Assembly (NCBI GenBank): GCA_930367215.1
Contig: OV884057.1
Location: forward strand, 105,425,284 to 105,489,283
Direction: 5' to 3'
DNA: 64,000 nucleotides
Source: Pollenia angustigena
Taxonomy: Eukaryota > Arthropoda > Insecta > Diptera > Polleniidae
Below the pieces are notes generated by a model. It saw only the letters and a list, made by a program, of their open reading frames with translations. It had not been told where the DNA came from and ran no database searches. Within the stretch, counting starts at the first letter, position 1; each line of letters opens with the position of its first letter. Below, one piece after another: positions 1 to 11,545 of this stretch. Both the position numbers and the translations under genes were made by a program.

Positions 1-10
1 TATACGCACC

Positions 11-505
11 TTGTTGCAGTTGAGTGAAGATGAGAAAGAACGATTTCCATTAGCCAGTGAGGCTTTGAAAACTAGCTTTTATGTAGATGACTGCATGGCT
101 GGCTCCAACACCATAGAGGAGGCCCAAAGGCTAGCAGAACAACTAAATGAGATGCTAATGGCTGGCGGCTTTCGACTGCGAAAATGGGCAACTAACGAGA
201 TCAGTGTTTTAACTAACATCCCTGAAAGCGACAAAATTGAGAGCATTGTGAACATGCCTACAGATATCTCTGTGTGTCTACTTGGTGTGGTATGGAATCC
301 AGTTGCTGATTGCTTTACTTATAATGTGAAGGGTAAGACTTATTGTATCGATACAAAGAGAAAACTTTTATCTGAAATTTCGAAAATCTTTGACCCTCTT
401 GGATGGATTTCGCCTGTAATAATAGCAGTAAAAATCATTATTCAGAAACTATGGTTAATTCATTTGGATTGGGATGAGCCACTTCCTCTCTGCCACCGTC
501 TCTGA
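11..505 (+). pseudogene. BEL/Pao reverse transcriptase, C-terminal fragment
   Basis: The 5' end is cut by the window edge, so there is no true start codon. The fragment contains the polymerase active-site box FYVDDCMAG (about residues 23-31), then the Pao-type GGFRLRKW segment and the ISKIFDPLGWISP segment that links reverse transcriptase to RNase H. It stops at 503-505 where RNase H should begin. It would have been part of the element's Gag-Pol polyprotein. Confidence 0.9.
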
Positions 506-529
506 AGACATTATTGCCATATTAAATTA

Positions 530-1939
530 GAGGAATTCTAAATTTCTACGTATGGTTCGATCACTTGCTTACTATCATCGAGCTTTTAACAACTTTCGTT
601 ATAAGTTACGAAATAAATCCCCACTTCAAGTAGCTGAAAATTAGGTTTTTAAATATTATCAAGGATCTGAGGTTACTGACGTCATATCTAATATCAAAAA
701 TAAGGTTCCTATCACCAGCAAGAAGTTAAAACGATTATCACCATTCTTAGATGAATTCGGCATTTTACGAGTAGGAGGTCGACTTAACAAAGCAGATCTA
801 CCATATGACAGCCAACACCAGATTATTTTGTATAAAAACAGCCCTATGGCCTATAAAATTGCCCATGAATTACATTTGAAACATCTACATGGAGGAATTA
901 CTCACCTTATCGCCACACTTCGGCAAAGATATTGGATTGTGGGAGCTCGTGCATTGGCCAAAAGAGTTTGTGATAAATGTATTGTCTGTCAACGCTACCT
1001 AAATTTAGGGTAAATGCCTCGTACCCATTTTACCAAGGAGGTTGTGACTATGCTGGTCCTATATCTTACAAATTACATAACGGTCGGAGAGCCCCAACTG
1101 TCAAGGCATATGTAGCAGTGTTTATTTGCCTGGTCACAAAAGCGGTTCATCTAGAGCTCGTAACTGATTTAACTTCAGATGCCTTTATAGCAGCCCTTGA
1201 AAGATTTGTGGCACGAAGAGGCTTGTGCGGCCACATATACAGCGATCATGGCACGAATTTCCAGGGAGCTGCTAAAAAACTAGATCAAATCTACAAATCG
1301 GTAAAAACTTTTGAATTCAATAATAATATTTTAAATTCTTTATCTACTAAAGGTGTGCAATGGCACTTCATCCCCCCTGCTGCCCCTCATTTCGGAGGTG
1401 CTTGGGAGTCAACGGTAAAAAGAATGAAGTATCATCTTCTTAGGACAATTGGTCTCGCTACATTAAAGTATGAACAACTAACTACACTGTTATCCAGAAT
1501 AGAAGCTATCCTTAACTCAAGACCATTAGTTCAAGCTGACTCAGATGACCTACCATGTATTACATCAGGCCATTTCTTAATTGGCAGACCACTTAACGCA
1601 TTGCCTGAAACTGATGTCACGCATTTGAAGACTTCCAATCTTTCCAAATGGAGCCATATTCAACAACTTACACAGTATTTTTGGTCACGTTGGTCAACGG
1701 ATTATCTTTTATCCCTACAACCCAAGGCAAAATGGCTTAAAGAAAAACCAAACTTACAAATAGATGATGTCGTTTTGTTACGAGATAAAAATCTTCCTCC
1801 AGCTTGTTGGAAACTTGGAAGAGTACAAAAGACCCATGCTGGCTCTGATGGCCTAGTAAGAGTGGCAACCGTCAAGACGGCAAACTCAACTTTCCAGAGG
1901 CCTATAACAAAACTTTACCCACTCCCAAAGGATAATTGA
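530..1939 (+). pseudogene. BEL/Pao integrase with linker and C-terminal region, frameshifted
   Basis: From about 530 the reading resumes in the linker before integrase, with an in-frame stop near 641-643. An H2C2-type zinc-binding segment (two H, then CDKCIVC) spans about 870-1000. The frame then shifts near 1000-1015, apparently with a small deletion, and the catalytic core runs from about 1040 to 1450. The core shows all three catalytic acidic residues in context: CDYAGP, SDHGTNF and GGAWES. The C-terminal part (to the stop at 1937-1939) has the conserved GHFLIGRPL and KLGRV segments of the Pao integrase tail. It is the strand-transfer enzyme of the element and is no longer expressible as one protein. 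Confidence 0.9.
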
Positions 1940-1971
1940 ACATCATTATTGTTGTTCAAGGCTGGCGGAAA

Positions 1972-2290
1972 TGTTGATGAACTTTGTTTATATGTATATT
2001 GTTAAATATTTATGGCCTTGAGTTAAAATACTCTTTTTTATTCTTCTTTTATTATTGTTTTCCTTAAATTTCTTGTTTTAAGATAACGGTATTCTCGTAT
2101 GATATTTCAGTTAAATATCTTTAATATTTTTTGCTTAATAAATGAGAACAGCTATTTTATGTTATTGTTGTACATAATACTTTAATACATAATTGTCATA
2201 GCTTTAGTTGATTTTTTACTTCCTCAATAAACTTTTTTTTAGTCTGTTTAAGAACATCAAAAAGACAACTTCTTTTCTTTCTCGTGTACA
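1972..2290 (+). repeat. probable 3' LTR of the BEL/Pao element
   Basis: A purine-rich tract (GGCGGAA) ends at 1971, and TGTTGATGAAC starts immediately after it. The block contains an AATAAA signal near 2226 and ends ...GTGTACA at 2290, giving TG...CA ends and about 319 bp. No second LTR is in the window, so the boundaries are inferred from these signals alone. Confidence 0.55.
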
Positions 2291-2314
2291 GTAAACAAAT
2301 GCAGAATTTTTACC

Positions 2315-2564
2315 AAGGCGAATTCATACAAGGTGGTCTTATTTTGAAAATGGATACAACACTGTAAAATACTTTAACGTTGTGTAAAAATTTATAACAC
2401 TGTCGTAAACAAACTAGCTGCGTGTTAAAAATATATGCTGTAATTTTTCATTTTGTTTTTAATCGTGTTTTGTGGAATGCAATAATTTAAAAATGTGTGC
2501 TTAGAAAACCTTATAAGCTGTTACTTACGTAGCAAGCCAAGGGCACCTTGTATGAATTCGCCTT
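2315..2564. mobile_element. MITE with 21-bp perfect terminal inverted repeats
   Basis: AAGGCGAATTCATACAAGGTG at 2315 (21 bp, first 20 AAGGCGAATTCATACAAGGT) is repeated as an exact reverse complement ending at 2564. The 250-bp interior is AT-rich and non-coding. No convincing target duplication is visible, so the superfamily is undetermined. Confidence 0.75.
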
Positions 2565-3434
2565 GATTTCTACAGTGCTGCCAGAAGTTTTTAGTGTTGC
2601 CAGAATACATTTAAAAAAAAATAGCATATTTGCACAAAAAATAAAAGTGGTATGCTCACGATCAGTCATATGCACTGCAAATTTACACATTGCAAATTTG
2701 CGCAATGATCATCGTGATTACCCTTTATGTATTTTTGGTACTACTCAGACTTCATTGCTATGTAATATATTTTTGGCCTTGGGGCTTCTTATTACAAAAT
2801 GAACTCATTAATAAATAAATATATACGTGTGTATGTATATCTGAACAAAAATTTCTTTGATTGTTAATACTTTGTAATGAGAACTGATAGAAAATTGTTC
2901 ACGGGAGATTCACGATTGCATTTTTCCCTTCGAGGCGAATAATAATTCCACTTGTTATTCACGATAGCGGTAATTACTTTCTTCCACTTCAATGTGAGGA
3001 ATTTATTCCTGCTTTTCCCATATAGAAGCTTTAACTTTTTTTTTCCTTTTTTCCCGATATTTCTTGCTTGTTTACCTTTCTTAGAAACAATATAATTTCC
3101 CACAACCGAATTTTGCAAAAAAAAGTTTAAGCTGATTATTTTTGCATGGTTCTGTAACATTATCCTATAATGGTATAAAAGAGTTCAACCTTCAACCAGT
3201 TGTACTCTTTATTTTGATGCTCACTGTATGTACAATTTATAGAAGATTAAATGGCACTACTGTTATAAGCAAAATATAAACTACCGTATTCAATGGATTT
3301 GAAATGTATTTTAAGACAAATTTGTACTTATTTTATTTTTTATAAATACGGCCGATAATATTAAACTATGAATATCGTAATAAATGAAATTGTAAAATAC
3401 AAATATGTATATATATTTTTTTTATTACCAACAG
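2565..3434 (+). other. non-coding DNA before the first visible CAND1 exon
   Basis: AT-rich, with no credible gene. The last bases are a T-rich tract ending in CAG at 3434, which acts as the splice acceptor of the next exon, so this stretch is the 3' end of an intron that begins upstream of the window. Confidence 0.7.
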
Positions 3435-4415
3435 GGTTCAGCTTTAACATGCACTCATGACCTTTTCCAAGCGCTTGTGCAAACTAATCTTGCGGGACTA
3501 GATTATCATTCATTATTAAATAAACTTATGGAGCCTGTAGTCGTGGAACCCATCTCTAGCGGAGTATTTCCTAATAGCGGACATGATCAGCTTCACAAGC
3601 AGGCTTATCATTCATTAGCCAAATGCGTTGCTGCTTTAACACAACAGTGCCCGAATGAAGCTATACCATTGGCAACGCAACTTTTAGGAGACCTTCAGAA
3701 GAGATCAACGATCGATGACACACAGCTCGTATTTTGCTTGCTAGCAATTGGAGAAATTGGTCGGCACTTTGATTTAAGTTCGATTCCGGCTCTACCTCAA
3801 ACCATCATAGAATGTTTTAGTGCTGGATCTGAAGATGTTAAAGCTGCAGCTAGCCACGCTTTAGGAGCGGTGGCAGTTGGAAGCTTGCAAACATTTTTGC
3901 CGCTTATATTAAATGAAATTGAAGCTCAACCACGCCGACAGTATTTGCTTTTACATTCTTTAAAGGAGGTAATCTCTTCACTTTCGGTTACATCAAATGG
4001 ACTCTCTCAATTATTGCCATCAGTTCCATCCATATGGGAACAACTGTTTAAACACTGCGAATGTCCTGAAGAAGGATCCCGAAATGTTGTCGCTGAGTGT
4101 TTGGGTAAATTAGTTCTTGTAAGTCCAGAAGAACTTCTGCCAAGGCTACAAGATGCTTTACAATCCGAAAGTCCACTTATGCGCACTGTGGTGGTTTCAG
4201 CAATTAAATTTACCATTTCTGATCAGCCCCAAACTATTGACGTACTTCTTAAACAAAATATTGGAAAGTTTCTTTTTTTGCTTCGAGATCCGGAGCCATC
4301 TGTAAGACGAGTTGCATTAGTTGCATTTAATTCTGCCGTTCATAACAAACCTAGTCTTGTACGAGATTTACTTCCAACATTGTTGCCATGGCTGTACTCT
4401 GAAACAAAAGTGAAG
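3435..4415 (+). CDS. Cand1: CAND1, internal coding exon (327 codons)
   Basis: CAND1 (TIP120A) is a HEAT-repeat protein that wraps around cullin-RBX1, blocks neddylation and exchanges substrate receptors on SCF-type ubiquitin ligases; it acts in cytosol and nucleus. This exon starts directly after a polypyrimidine-CAG acceptor and ends before GTATAT; both junctions are phase 0. It encodes helical HEAT repeats in series, for example the stretches [44 protein letters not shown] and [18 protein letters not shown], matching the C-terminal third of animal CAND1. The preceding exons (more than half the protein) lie left of the window. An ATG at 3405 is intronic and is not the start. Identification is by recognition of the family sequence; the exon joins in frame to the next across a 65-bp intron. 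Confidence 0.97.
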
Positions 4416-4480
4416 GTATATTTTCAAATTTAAGGTACATATATCTCAATATTTTTCAATATACTAATTGTTTTATGCAG

Positions 4481-4724
4481 AGTGAACTTATTCGTGAAGT
4501 TGAAATGGGGCCTTTTAAACATACAGTTGATGATGGACTCGATATTAGAAAGGCAGCGTTTGAATGCATGTACACTTTGCTGGAACAAGGATTGGAACGT
4601 GTTGATGTAATGCAATTCTTAGATCACGTACAAGCAGGACTTTGTGACCATTATGACATTAAAATGTTGACGTATTTAATGACCGCACGCTTAGCAGTTA
4701 TCTGTCCCGATGCTGTACTACTTC
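4481..4724 (+). CDS. Cand1: CAND1, internal exon carrying the TIP120 domain core
   Basis: The exon begins after TTTTATGCAG and ends before GTAAGT at 4725, leaving one base of a split codon. It encodes the most conserved part of the CAND1 C-terminus, including [17 protein letters not shown] and [12 protein letters not shown], which belong to the TIP120 domain that contacts the cullin C-terminal region near RBX1. The 65-bp intron before it (4416-4480) is a typical short fly intron, in sharp contrast to the 31.5-kb intron that follows. The split Arg codon is completed by GA at 36257. Confidence 0.97.
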
Positions 4725-5730
4725 GTAAGTATTATAAAAATTAATTAAACAAATTTTTTTTTAAATCGGAACGCATTTTAAATTAAAAAAATTTCATATG
4801 TACGTACATACAAGGGTTATTGTTACCCCTAATGCATAAAACTATGCTCTTTAAAGAAGAATTAAAATATTTAGAAGATGGATTTTCATTTTGAATATTT
4901 TAATAAGAATTCTTGATAATGTCTAGTGAATTGAAACGCCTTGATGTTGTGGCTTCTAAGAATTCATTTTCATTATTAAATACTGATACAAGTTATGCGT
5001 CTACTAGCTCGTCGTTCTTACTGCGCGACAACAGTCTTTCTAACTGCTAAAAACCCGCCATAAACACTAAGTTCTTTTTTGGAGTTCTTGGACCAATTCA
5101 GAAACAGTGTTTGCTTGCTTTTTATAAAGTATAAAACAGTTTTGTTATAAAAACAATGTTAACAGAAATGTTAGACTAATAATAAAGAGCGTTTTTTTAA
5201 TAGTGTCAAATTCTTGAAATTTTTAATCAAAATAATTCGACGAATGGGCTGAAGTACAAATTGATATTGATTTTGAATTTCCATTCAAAATTTTATGTTC
5301 CATTTTGGTTGATAATAAGCTGAATTGTCGCATTTGGAGTGAATGCGAAAAGTGGTTGAAAATTAGTGTTCCAAATTGCACCAGCCGTGGCGACCACATG
5401 GCAGAAATCACATTTCATAAAATTTTCTTTGCAATAAAGCCCGTTTCATTGATATTAAAAATATATTACCTTGTTTAATTATGATTTAAACTTATGTCAC
5501 TCTTTAAAAAACAACCTTTACTACTAGCATACTACAGAATAACATCAACAAAGACAAACATTTGGCATTCAAAAGATTTGTTATTATCCACACATGCATA
5601 TGTACCTAGTTTATTAAGATGGCATTCCCTCCAAGCAATTGACAGAGTAATTTTCGATTATCTACGAAATTTGAACTACTTCGTCACATTTGGTAGTTAA
5701 ACAGTAGATTTAGCAACAACAAAAAATCTA
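4725..5730. other. start of the 31.5-kb CAND1 intron, no recognised feature
   Basis: AT-rich sequence beginning with the GTAAGT donor. No coding similarity, inverted repeat or known repeat family was recognised here. Confidence 0.5.
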
Positions 5731-6041
5731 AAAGATAAACTCACTGTTTATTGTTGGTGTTTTGTTTAAGCTTTGATATTGTTACAGGTAAGACTTAGAG
5801 TGTTTATAACTCTTATTCGCTTAAGGTTTTATTTGTTTAATATTTTTGGCTTTTCTAAAATCTTTGGAAAAGGTTTCCTGATGAGCTGGTGTAAGCAACC
5901 GGCGAAATGCGCATAGAGGCTTGCTTTCCCTCAACAATAAATTTCAGTGTATTTATCAAATATGAAAAACTGGGAATTTAGCACGTCATACGAAGATCGT
6001 ATTAATAATAAACTTTGTATTCCCGAAAATAACTTTGATAA
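5731..6041 (+). mobile_element. single-arm copy of the hammerhead-bearing (Penelope-like?) repeat
   Basis: This block starts at AAGATAAACTCACTG and runs to about 6041. It is nearly identical to the right arm of the foldback element at 13950-14265 and, inverted, to its left arm. It contains ACAG/GTAAGACT, a possible 5' splice site in what could be a leader, then a hammerhead ribozyme core at 5866-5928. Penelope-like retroelements are known to carry hammerhead motifs in their terminal repeats, which is why that family is suggested. No reverse transcriptase accompanies this copy. Confidence 0.6.
5866..5928 (+). ncRNA. candidate hammerhead ribozyme (copy A)
   Basis: The conserved core is present: CTGATGA at 5878-5884 and GAAA at 5904-5907. 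Stem II pairs 5885-5890 (GCTGGT) with 5898-5903 (ACCGGC), 6 bp with one G-U, and a 7-nt loop. After GAAA the 8-nt self-complementary ATGCGCAT (5907-5914) can form stem III, either as a very short hairpin or between two molecules, with predicted cleavage after A5915. Stem I pairs 5871-5877 with 5916-5922 (7 bp including G-U pairs). Such minimal stem III structures are known in Penelope-like element hammerheads. Activity is inferred, not shown. Confidence 0.65.
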
Positions 6042-6084
6042 AAAAACGTTAGAATCGAATAACGAGTTCTAAAATTATACTTTT

Positions 6085-6345
6085 TCTGATTCTTGATATT
6101 TTCAGTTAAGCTTTAGCTTATCAAATTTAATTTTCATTAAATTATTTTTACTGAAGGAAGGAATTTTTACAACATGAAATTTTATTAAAATTTTTTGATA
6201 ATTTTCTTGGCTGAGCTGGGGCTCGAACCCGGGATGAATTTACATGTTTCAAGAATCACCAAATTCTTTCATCAGAATTCTTTGAGTTCTAACCTCTCCA
6301 CCACTGCGGTGCTTGCCAGCCAACAGTCAAACATCAATCTTTATC
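6085..6345 (-). repeat. diverged copy of tRNA-like SINE family
   Basis: The + strand shows the family's AT-rich tail (AAGGAAGGAATTTTTACAAC) followed by GGGCTCGAACCC. Read on the - strand this is a B box (GGTTCGAGCCC) preceded by an A-box-like GGTGGAGAGGTTAG, at tRNA-gene-like spacing. The tRNA-like part differs from the copies near 31-32 kb while the tail is shared. Confidence 0.5.
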
Positions 6346-7085
6346 CAGTCACTTTAAGAAGTTCTTTAGATAATTGTAACAGTAATACAATAACAACAAT
6401 TACAAAAATGAACATTGCTCATGTAATGTTGCCTTCTTCGCAACGATTTGCTGTTAAAATTTGAATATATACCAAGTACAAAAGCAATTTGCCAAGTTAT
6501 GACAGTTTTTACCTAAATTGCAATGTGAACGGTGGTGCGTGTGTGTAAATAAAGTAACATTTTTAATATTTAAAAATTAAATAGTAATATTGTATGTACT
6601 CAAATTTAGGACCCCGATGGATCCAAAAGTTACCGAGCGTTCTAGTACATAAAAGTATTGAAAGAGTGCACAAAACAGTCCAAATAATTTTTTTTAAGCC
6701 AATAAAAGGGAACTTGAAAAATGATAATTTATATATTTATTTACGTAATGTTAAGCTATTTAGGCCAAAAAATCAATATTACAAGTGATAAATGAGTAAG
6801 CTTCATACGTATATATAATATGTTAAAAATTTATTTTTTATGTCAAATTAAACAAAATTGTATGAAAAAATATATTTAAATATGAATTTATATTGAAATA
6901 GAATTGGTGAAATTGGCCATAACAATTGTTTTCACTAAATGTACTGTAAAGTTTTGTTAATTTCTAAAACTTTCAGCTCAGTTATTTATTATTTTATTCA
7001 GACTCGCCTTACAAAAACAAACAAAGATAAACAGTAAAATGGCCGACTTTTATAATAAAGAACAGTAAGAAAAAATGTATCTTCC
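6346..7085. other. no recognised feature
   Basis: AT-rich intronic sequence without coding similarity or clear repeat structure. Confidence 0.4.
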
Positions 7086-8053
7086 AAAGAGTACATTTTA
7101 GAGCCAAAAGCGAAACTACTAAATTCAGTTGATATTCAACTACCAAAGCGCTCTAATTTGTCATAAAATATAGAGACTAATTTGATTCTTAATGTAAATA
7201 TTAGCATAGTGGGACACTACTTACTTCTACTTCTACTACTTCTTATTTAAGAATTGAATAGCAAAAGCGATAGATTTTGGCTAAATTGGGAAACTATTTA
7301 GATTATTTATCGATCGAAATTGTTTTCAGGGTTACTATTAATTTTTTATGTTTGTGAATGTTTTATTATGTCTCTCTATGTTAGACTCCGTTTGTTTTCC
7401 TATTCATCCCCTGCAAATAATATTGGACTACCTGATCCATTTTGATAAAATGGTCTACTCCCTGGACTGGTCCAATGTAATGCAAGCATGGACCATGTCA
7501 TTGTTAAAATTGATTGTAGTGAGACGACAGTCATCGTTTTTTAACGACATGTTGTCGTTTTTAAACGACTTCAAAAGAGTACTTTTTAGAGCCAAAAGCG
7601 AAACTACTAATTTCAGTTGATATTCAACTACCAAAGCGCTCTATTTTGTCATAAAATATAGAGAATAATTTGATTCTTAATAATGTAAATATTACCATAT
7701 TACTTCTACTTCTACTACTTAAATAAGAATTGAATAACAAAAGCGATAGATTTTTGCTAAATTGGGAAACTATTTAGATTATTTGTCGATCGAAATTGTT
7801 TTCAGGGTTACTATTAATTTTTTATGTTTGTGAATGTTTTATTATGTCTCTCTATGTTAGACTCCGTTTGATTTCATATTCATCCCCTGCAAATAATATT
7901 GGACTACCTGATCCATTTTGATCAAATGGACTACTCCCTGGACTGGTCCAATGTAATGCAAGCAATGACCATGTCATTGTTAAAAAGTGCTTGTTGTGAG
8001 ACGAAAGTCATCGTTGTTTAACGACATGTTTTCGTTTTTAAACGACTTCAAAA
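7086..8053 (+). repeat. two-copy tandem duplication, ~485-bp unit
   Basis: The segment beginning AAAGAGTACATTTTAGAGCC at 7086 recurs at 7574 (AAAGAGTACTTTTTAGAGCC) and the two units align along their length with small indels. Each unit ends inside a CCCTGCAAATAA-type MITE, so one duplication breakpoint lies within that MITE. The second unit continues into more of the MITE, to about 8133. Confidence 0.85.
7408..7573 (+). mobile_element. truncated CCCTGCAAATAA MITE (copy 1)
   Basis: Begins CCCTGCAAATAATATTGGAC and carries the family's ACGACATG/CGTTTTTAAACGAC internal palindrome. It is cut at the border of the tandem duplication, before the family's right end. Confidence 0.75.
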
Positions 8054-8133
8054 CTTATCCTCTGGAGTACATATACCATGGAGTAATTTTAAGACTACTC
8101 CTTTGTAATCCAAAACTGGGATATATGGTCCTG
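7885..8133 (+). mobile_element. truncated CCCTGCAAATAA MITE (copy 2)
   Basis: Same left end as copy 1, but continues through ACCATGGAGTAATTTTAAG and the GGTCCTGCCC segment before losing similarity. The right inverted repeat is absent. Confidence 0.7.
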
Positions 8134-9699
8134 CCCTATGTAACGGGCAATTAGCCACTCCAGGCTATCACTGTTTGCACACCTAGCTATGCTACGGTCC
8201 TAGCTCAGGGAAATGGTCGTAGGCTGTGATACCAAATGGGGTGGATACGTTACATCCAATTAAAATTTTATATTGTGTGCAAAGTAGAAGTTATATAGAA
8301 AGAAATAAAAGTAAGATATGCTATAGAAATAAAGTTGCTAAAACCTTCTCAAGGAACAAGATGTAATCGTTCCTATGGTCAAATTTCCCACCCTGCCTGC
8401 TGATGACTACACAATGGATTTATTTCAGCCCACACTAATTTTACGTTACTTTAGGCTCTACATTTCATCAACCGGAATTTTAAACTACTTAGCTTTCCAT
8501 TTTACTGTTATCATTATTTTTTTACAATAAACTTCACTTCATTATAAAAACTACAATTAGGTATAGCATACTTATCAATATATTTATGAACGCAGAATAT
8601 CAGTGCTGTTATTTAAGATAGGTTTACTTCCCTAGAAATGAATTTCAAAGATTGTGTTACTTAATAAACCAAAATGCAAACATAAAATACACAAAAAAAT
8701 ATAATAAAAAAAAATATAGCGCTTCAATTGTTGGTTTTTTTTGTTGTTCATTAATAACAAATTATAACAACAACTTATTAAGAGAAATTATATGGAGTAC
8801 AATGAAAAAAAATTAATTTAGCAAAGAGATAATGTACCATCTTCCTTATTTAAAATTTAAAGTATTTAAATTTGAAATACTCTGGAGTTAATCGATATAA
8901 TTTCTCTACTATACGGCTTTATATTTGTTGTTATTGGGTTTTTTCTCTCTTGTTCTGAGTACTTACATTTGCCATCGGCAAAATCAGGGCGCCGTGTTTT
9001 CTCTTTTCTCTTTTATTCTCTTGTATGCTCTTTTATTACGTACATGTGCACACACATTGCAGAGAATTGAACAACATTAACAACAACATATGTAAAATTC
9101 GTACAACGCATATAATCGCAAAATGTAATAGTATAGGTTGCCGATGGCAGACTTACATAAAGAAGATCCCACGAAGTCAATCAGGCCTGATGATTTGGTG
9201 GAGTATTATTATATTTATGTACGTAGGTCTAAATAAGTTGGGATGTTTAGTGAGTCTTACTTTTGCATTGTGGTTAAGTATTTAGGTACGTAGGTATGTA
9301 GTATATAATATGTTTTAGGGTAAGATCATTAATATAATATAAATGTGAATCTGTTAAATTTACTGACAAATTTAATTATACGTAGGTTAGTTTTTTTTCT
9401 CTTTTTTTTTTTTGTAAGGGACGTTTTAACTATAGTATTTTAAGTAACTATTAGTTTTATGTATAGATTAAAAGGTGATTTCATAAGATGGGGAATTTTC
9501 ATATAAAGATGATTTGAACTTATTAATTAGTAGTGTTAGATGATTATTATTACGTTACTAATTAATCCTTATACTTTACATGAAGGCGGAAGGTCATATA
9601 TGTATATCATGGGTTATTGGCTAAAAATATATTGGGAAGTTATTTAAACAAATAGAAACTGGGAATTATTTCCTTCCGAAGGTAACTTTATATTATATT
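8134..9699. other. no recognised feature
   Basis: AT-rich intronic sequence; nothing coding or clearly repetitive was recognised. An open frame at 9025-9285 has no family resemblance and compositional bias only. Confidence 0.4.
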
Positions 9700-9917
9700 C
9701 AACATTTTTAATTTTTCGAATTTATTCTATGAGCTAAATTTCAGTTATGTATTTTATAAAGCTTTTTTGTAATAGTTCTATTCCTACAATAGTCTGGTAG
9801 TGTATAAAGTAATTTCTGAAAAATTGTAGGAATAGAACTATGTATTACAAAAAAGCTTTATAAAATACATAACTGAAATTTAGCTCATAGAATAAATTCG
9901 AAAAATGAAAAATGTTG
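9700..9917. repeat. hairpin-forming inverted repeat, ~90-nt arms
   Basis: Left arm 9700-9790 (includes CTATGAGCTAAATTTCAG) is the near-perfect reverse complement of 9823-9917, separated by about 32 nt. This is typical of a foldback MITE. A short direct motif TTGGGAAGTTATTTA occurs near both sides (about 9634 and 9914), possibly older flanking sequence. No protein is encoded. Confidence 0.8.
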
Positions 9918-11119
9918 GGAAGTTATTTATTTAGATTAGGTTTGTTTTAATTATTGCTTTAGGTAGGCATTAGTAAATTCCTTCTCTATTTTTGTTTATT
10001 TTATTTTTTGTTTTAGGTTAGGGTAGTTAGTGTAATATTACTATTAGATTATATAATAGTACGTATATTGCCAGTGTACACCCATGAGGGGATAGGTGTC
10101 CAATTTTCAATGACACTGTTATAACATTAGCCAAAAACAATAAGTTCTTCGCTAGGTCAAAAGGTCATTTAACACCGGTTGGGCAATTATTAAGGTAGTT
10201 TTACGTCATACATATTAATCTGCTCAAATAAATTTCAATAAATATCTAACACTAATAGGGCTAATTGGTGCGTATGTCAATGGCAGAAGTAAGACTCTTA
10301 TCGAGGTTAGATTCTATTAAAAACCTAACCAATAAAATTAGGTTAGAAGGTTTTTAGCAAAGTACCGAAACGCTCGCTCATTTGTCAGTCATGAGCGAGC
10401 GTGAAAAATTTTAAATTGAACTGCTTCTTCACATTCATGAGGGTGAGGAAAAAAAATTTTTAATTTCCTCATTCATGAAAAATGAGCAAACAAAAAAATT
10501 CATATATGAATTTGTCAGATATGAAAAATTTAAAAAAATTCACATTCAAATTCCTCATAATGAAAAAAACGCGATTTGCCTGACCATTAACACCGGGAAA
10601 ATGAAGTTGTAAAGAGGCCTTAAAGAAGGCCTTTTTACCGATATTAAGTTTTCCAGTCGCATTCCAACTGTTTTAGAACAACAAGGTTCTATCTTACGTG
10701 CATATAGATCGTTGTTGTCCTAAGGTCGCAAATTGTTGTTGCTAATAACGCAAAGTTAGTAAATTAATAACTAAACTTGCTACACATTCCAACATTACTG
10801 CTAATAAAACTATTTCGACAGGCCTTATCTCAGAAAAGTTAATTTGAATTTGTAAAATATTTCATAAAACCCATTCTAAAACCCCTTTTCGAAGAAGGCA
10901 GAGCGGAATAAGTAAAAGTTTATTAAAAATCTAGTTGTAAACCTTCGTTAAGGCCTGAAAAGCCAAAGCCCTCGCAATTTTTCCCGCTAGGCAGCACTAT
11001 AGCCTGTTTGTGTCTTGTAAAATTATTTGTTGGCTGGTAAACTAAAATGTGTTTTTTTTATTTTGTAAAATATTTTGTGATGCCTCTAAAAGGGTCTGTT
11101 TTTTCGTTTAAAAGACATA
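9918..11119. other. no gene; CATGA-rich tract at 10375-10575
   Basis: The only structure noticed is a stretch with repeated TCATGA/ATGAAAAA words and a small palindrome (CGCTCGCTCA ... TGAGCGAGCG near 10371-10400). A similar tract occurs at 14590-14770. Otherwise unremarkable intronic DNA. Confidence 0.4.
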
Positions 11120-11545
11120 CCCTGCAAATAAAATTGGACCACCTGACCCATTTTGATAAAATGGACTACTCCATGGACTAGTCCGATGTTATGCAAGCAT
11201 GGACCATGTCATTGTTAAAAAGTGTTTGTAGTGAGACGACATGTCTTCGTTTTTTAACGACATGCTTTCGTTTTTAAACGACTTCAAAACTAATCCTCTT
11301 GAGTATACCATGGAGTAGTTTTAAAACTACTCCTTAGTGGTCCAAAGGTGGGTTATATACCATGGAGTAGTTTTAAAACTACTCCTTAGTGGTCCAAATG
11401 TGGGTTATATGGTCCTCTCCTAGGACATAGTAATGTTAAATAGACCAGGTTTTTTCCATACGTTTGGGTTACTTTTGGACTAGTCCTGGTCCCTTGTGGA
11501 CTACTCTTTACACGCGTGTTTGGACTGGTCCTATTATTTGCAGGG
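11120..11545 (+). mobile_element. complete CCCTGCAAATAA MITE (copy 3), TA-flanked
   Basis: Starts CCCTGCAAATAAAATTGG and ends CCTATTATTTGCAGGG, giving about 12 bp of terminal inverted repeat, with TA on both sides (11118-11119 and 11546-11547). The TA duplication fits the Tc1/mariner group. A ~60-bp internal segment (ACCATGGAGTAGTTTTAAAA...) is tandemly doubled at about 11308-11400. Length 426 bp; non-coding. Confidence 0.85.

Larger units (their letters stand above)
1..2290 (+). mobile_element. 3' part of a decayed BEL/Pao LTR retrotransposon
   Basis: The left edge of the window lies inside the pol gene of a BEL/Pao element. Visible in order are the end of the reverse transcriptase (YVDD box), an integrase zinc-binding region, an integrase core and the Pao-type C-terminal region, followed by a probable 3' LTR at 1972-2290. 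The RNase H region expected between reverse transcriptase and integrase is missing: a stop at 503-505 is followed almost directly by the pre-integrase linker. Further frame breaks lie near 640 and 1000-1015. The 5' LTR and gag are outside the window. The element lies upstream of the first CAND1 exon seen, presumably in an intron. It is distinct in sequence from the BEL/Pao element at 51157. Confidence 0.9.

Noticed and set aside
3405..3434. ATG at 3405 as start of a short CAND1-like protein
   Set aside because: The codons 3405-3434 translate a T-rich splice acceptor; CAND1 similarity begins exactly after CAG at 3434.
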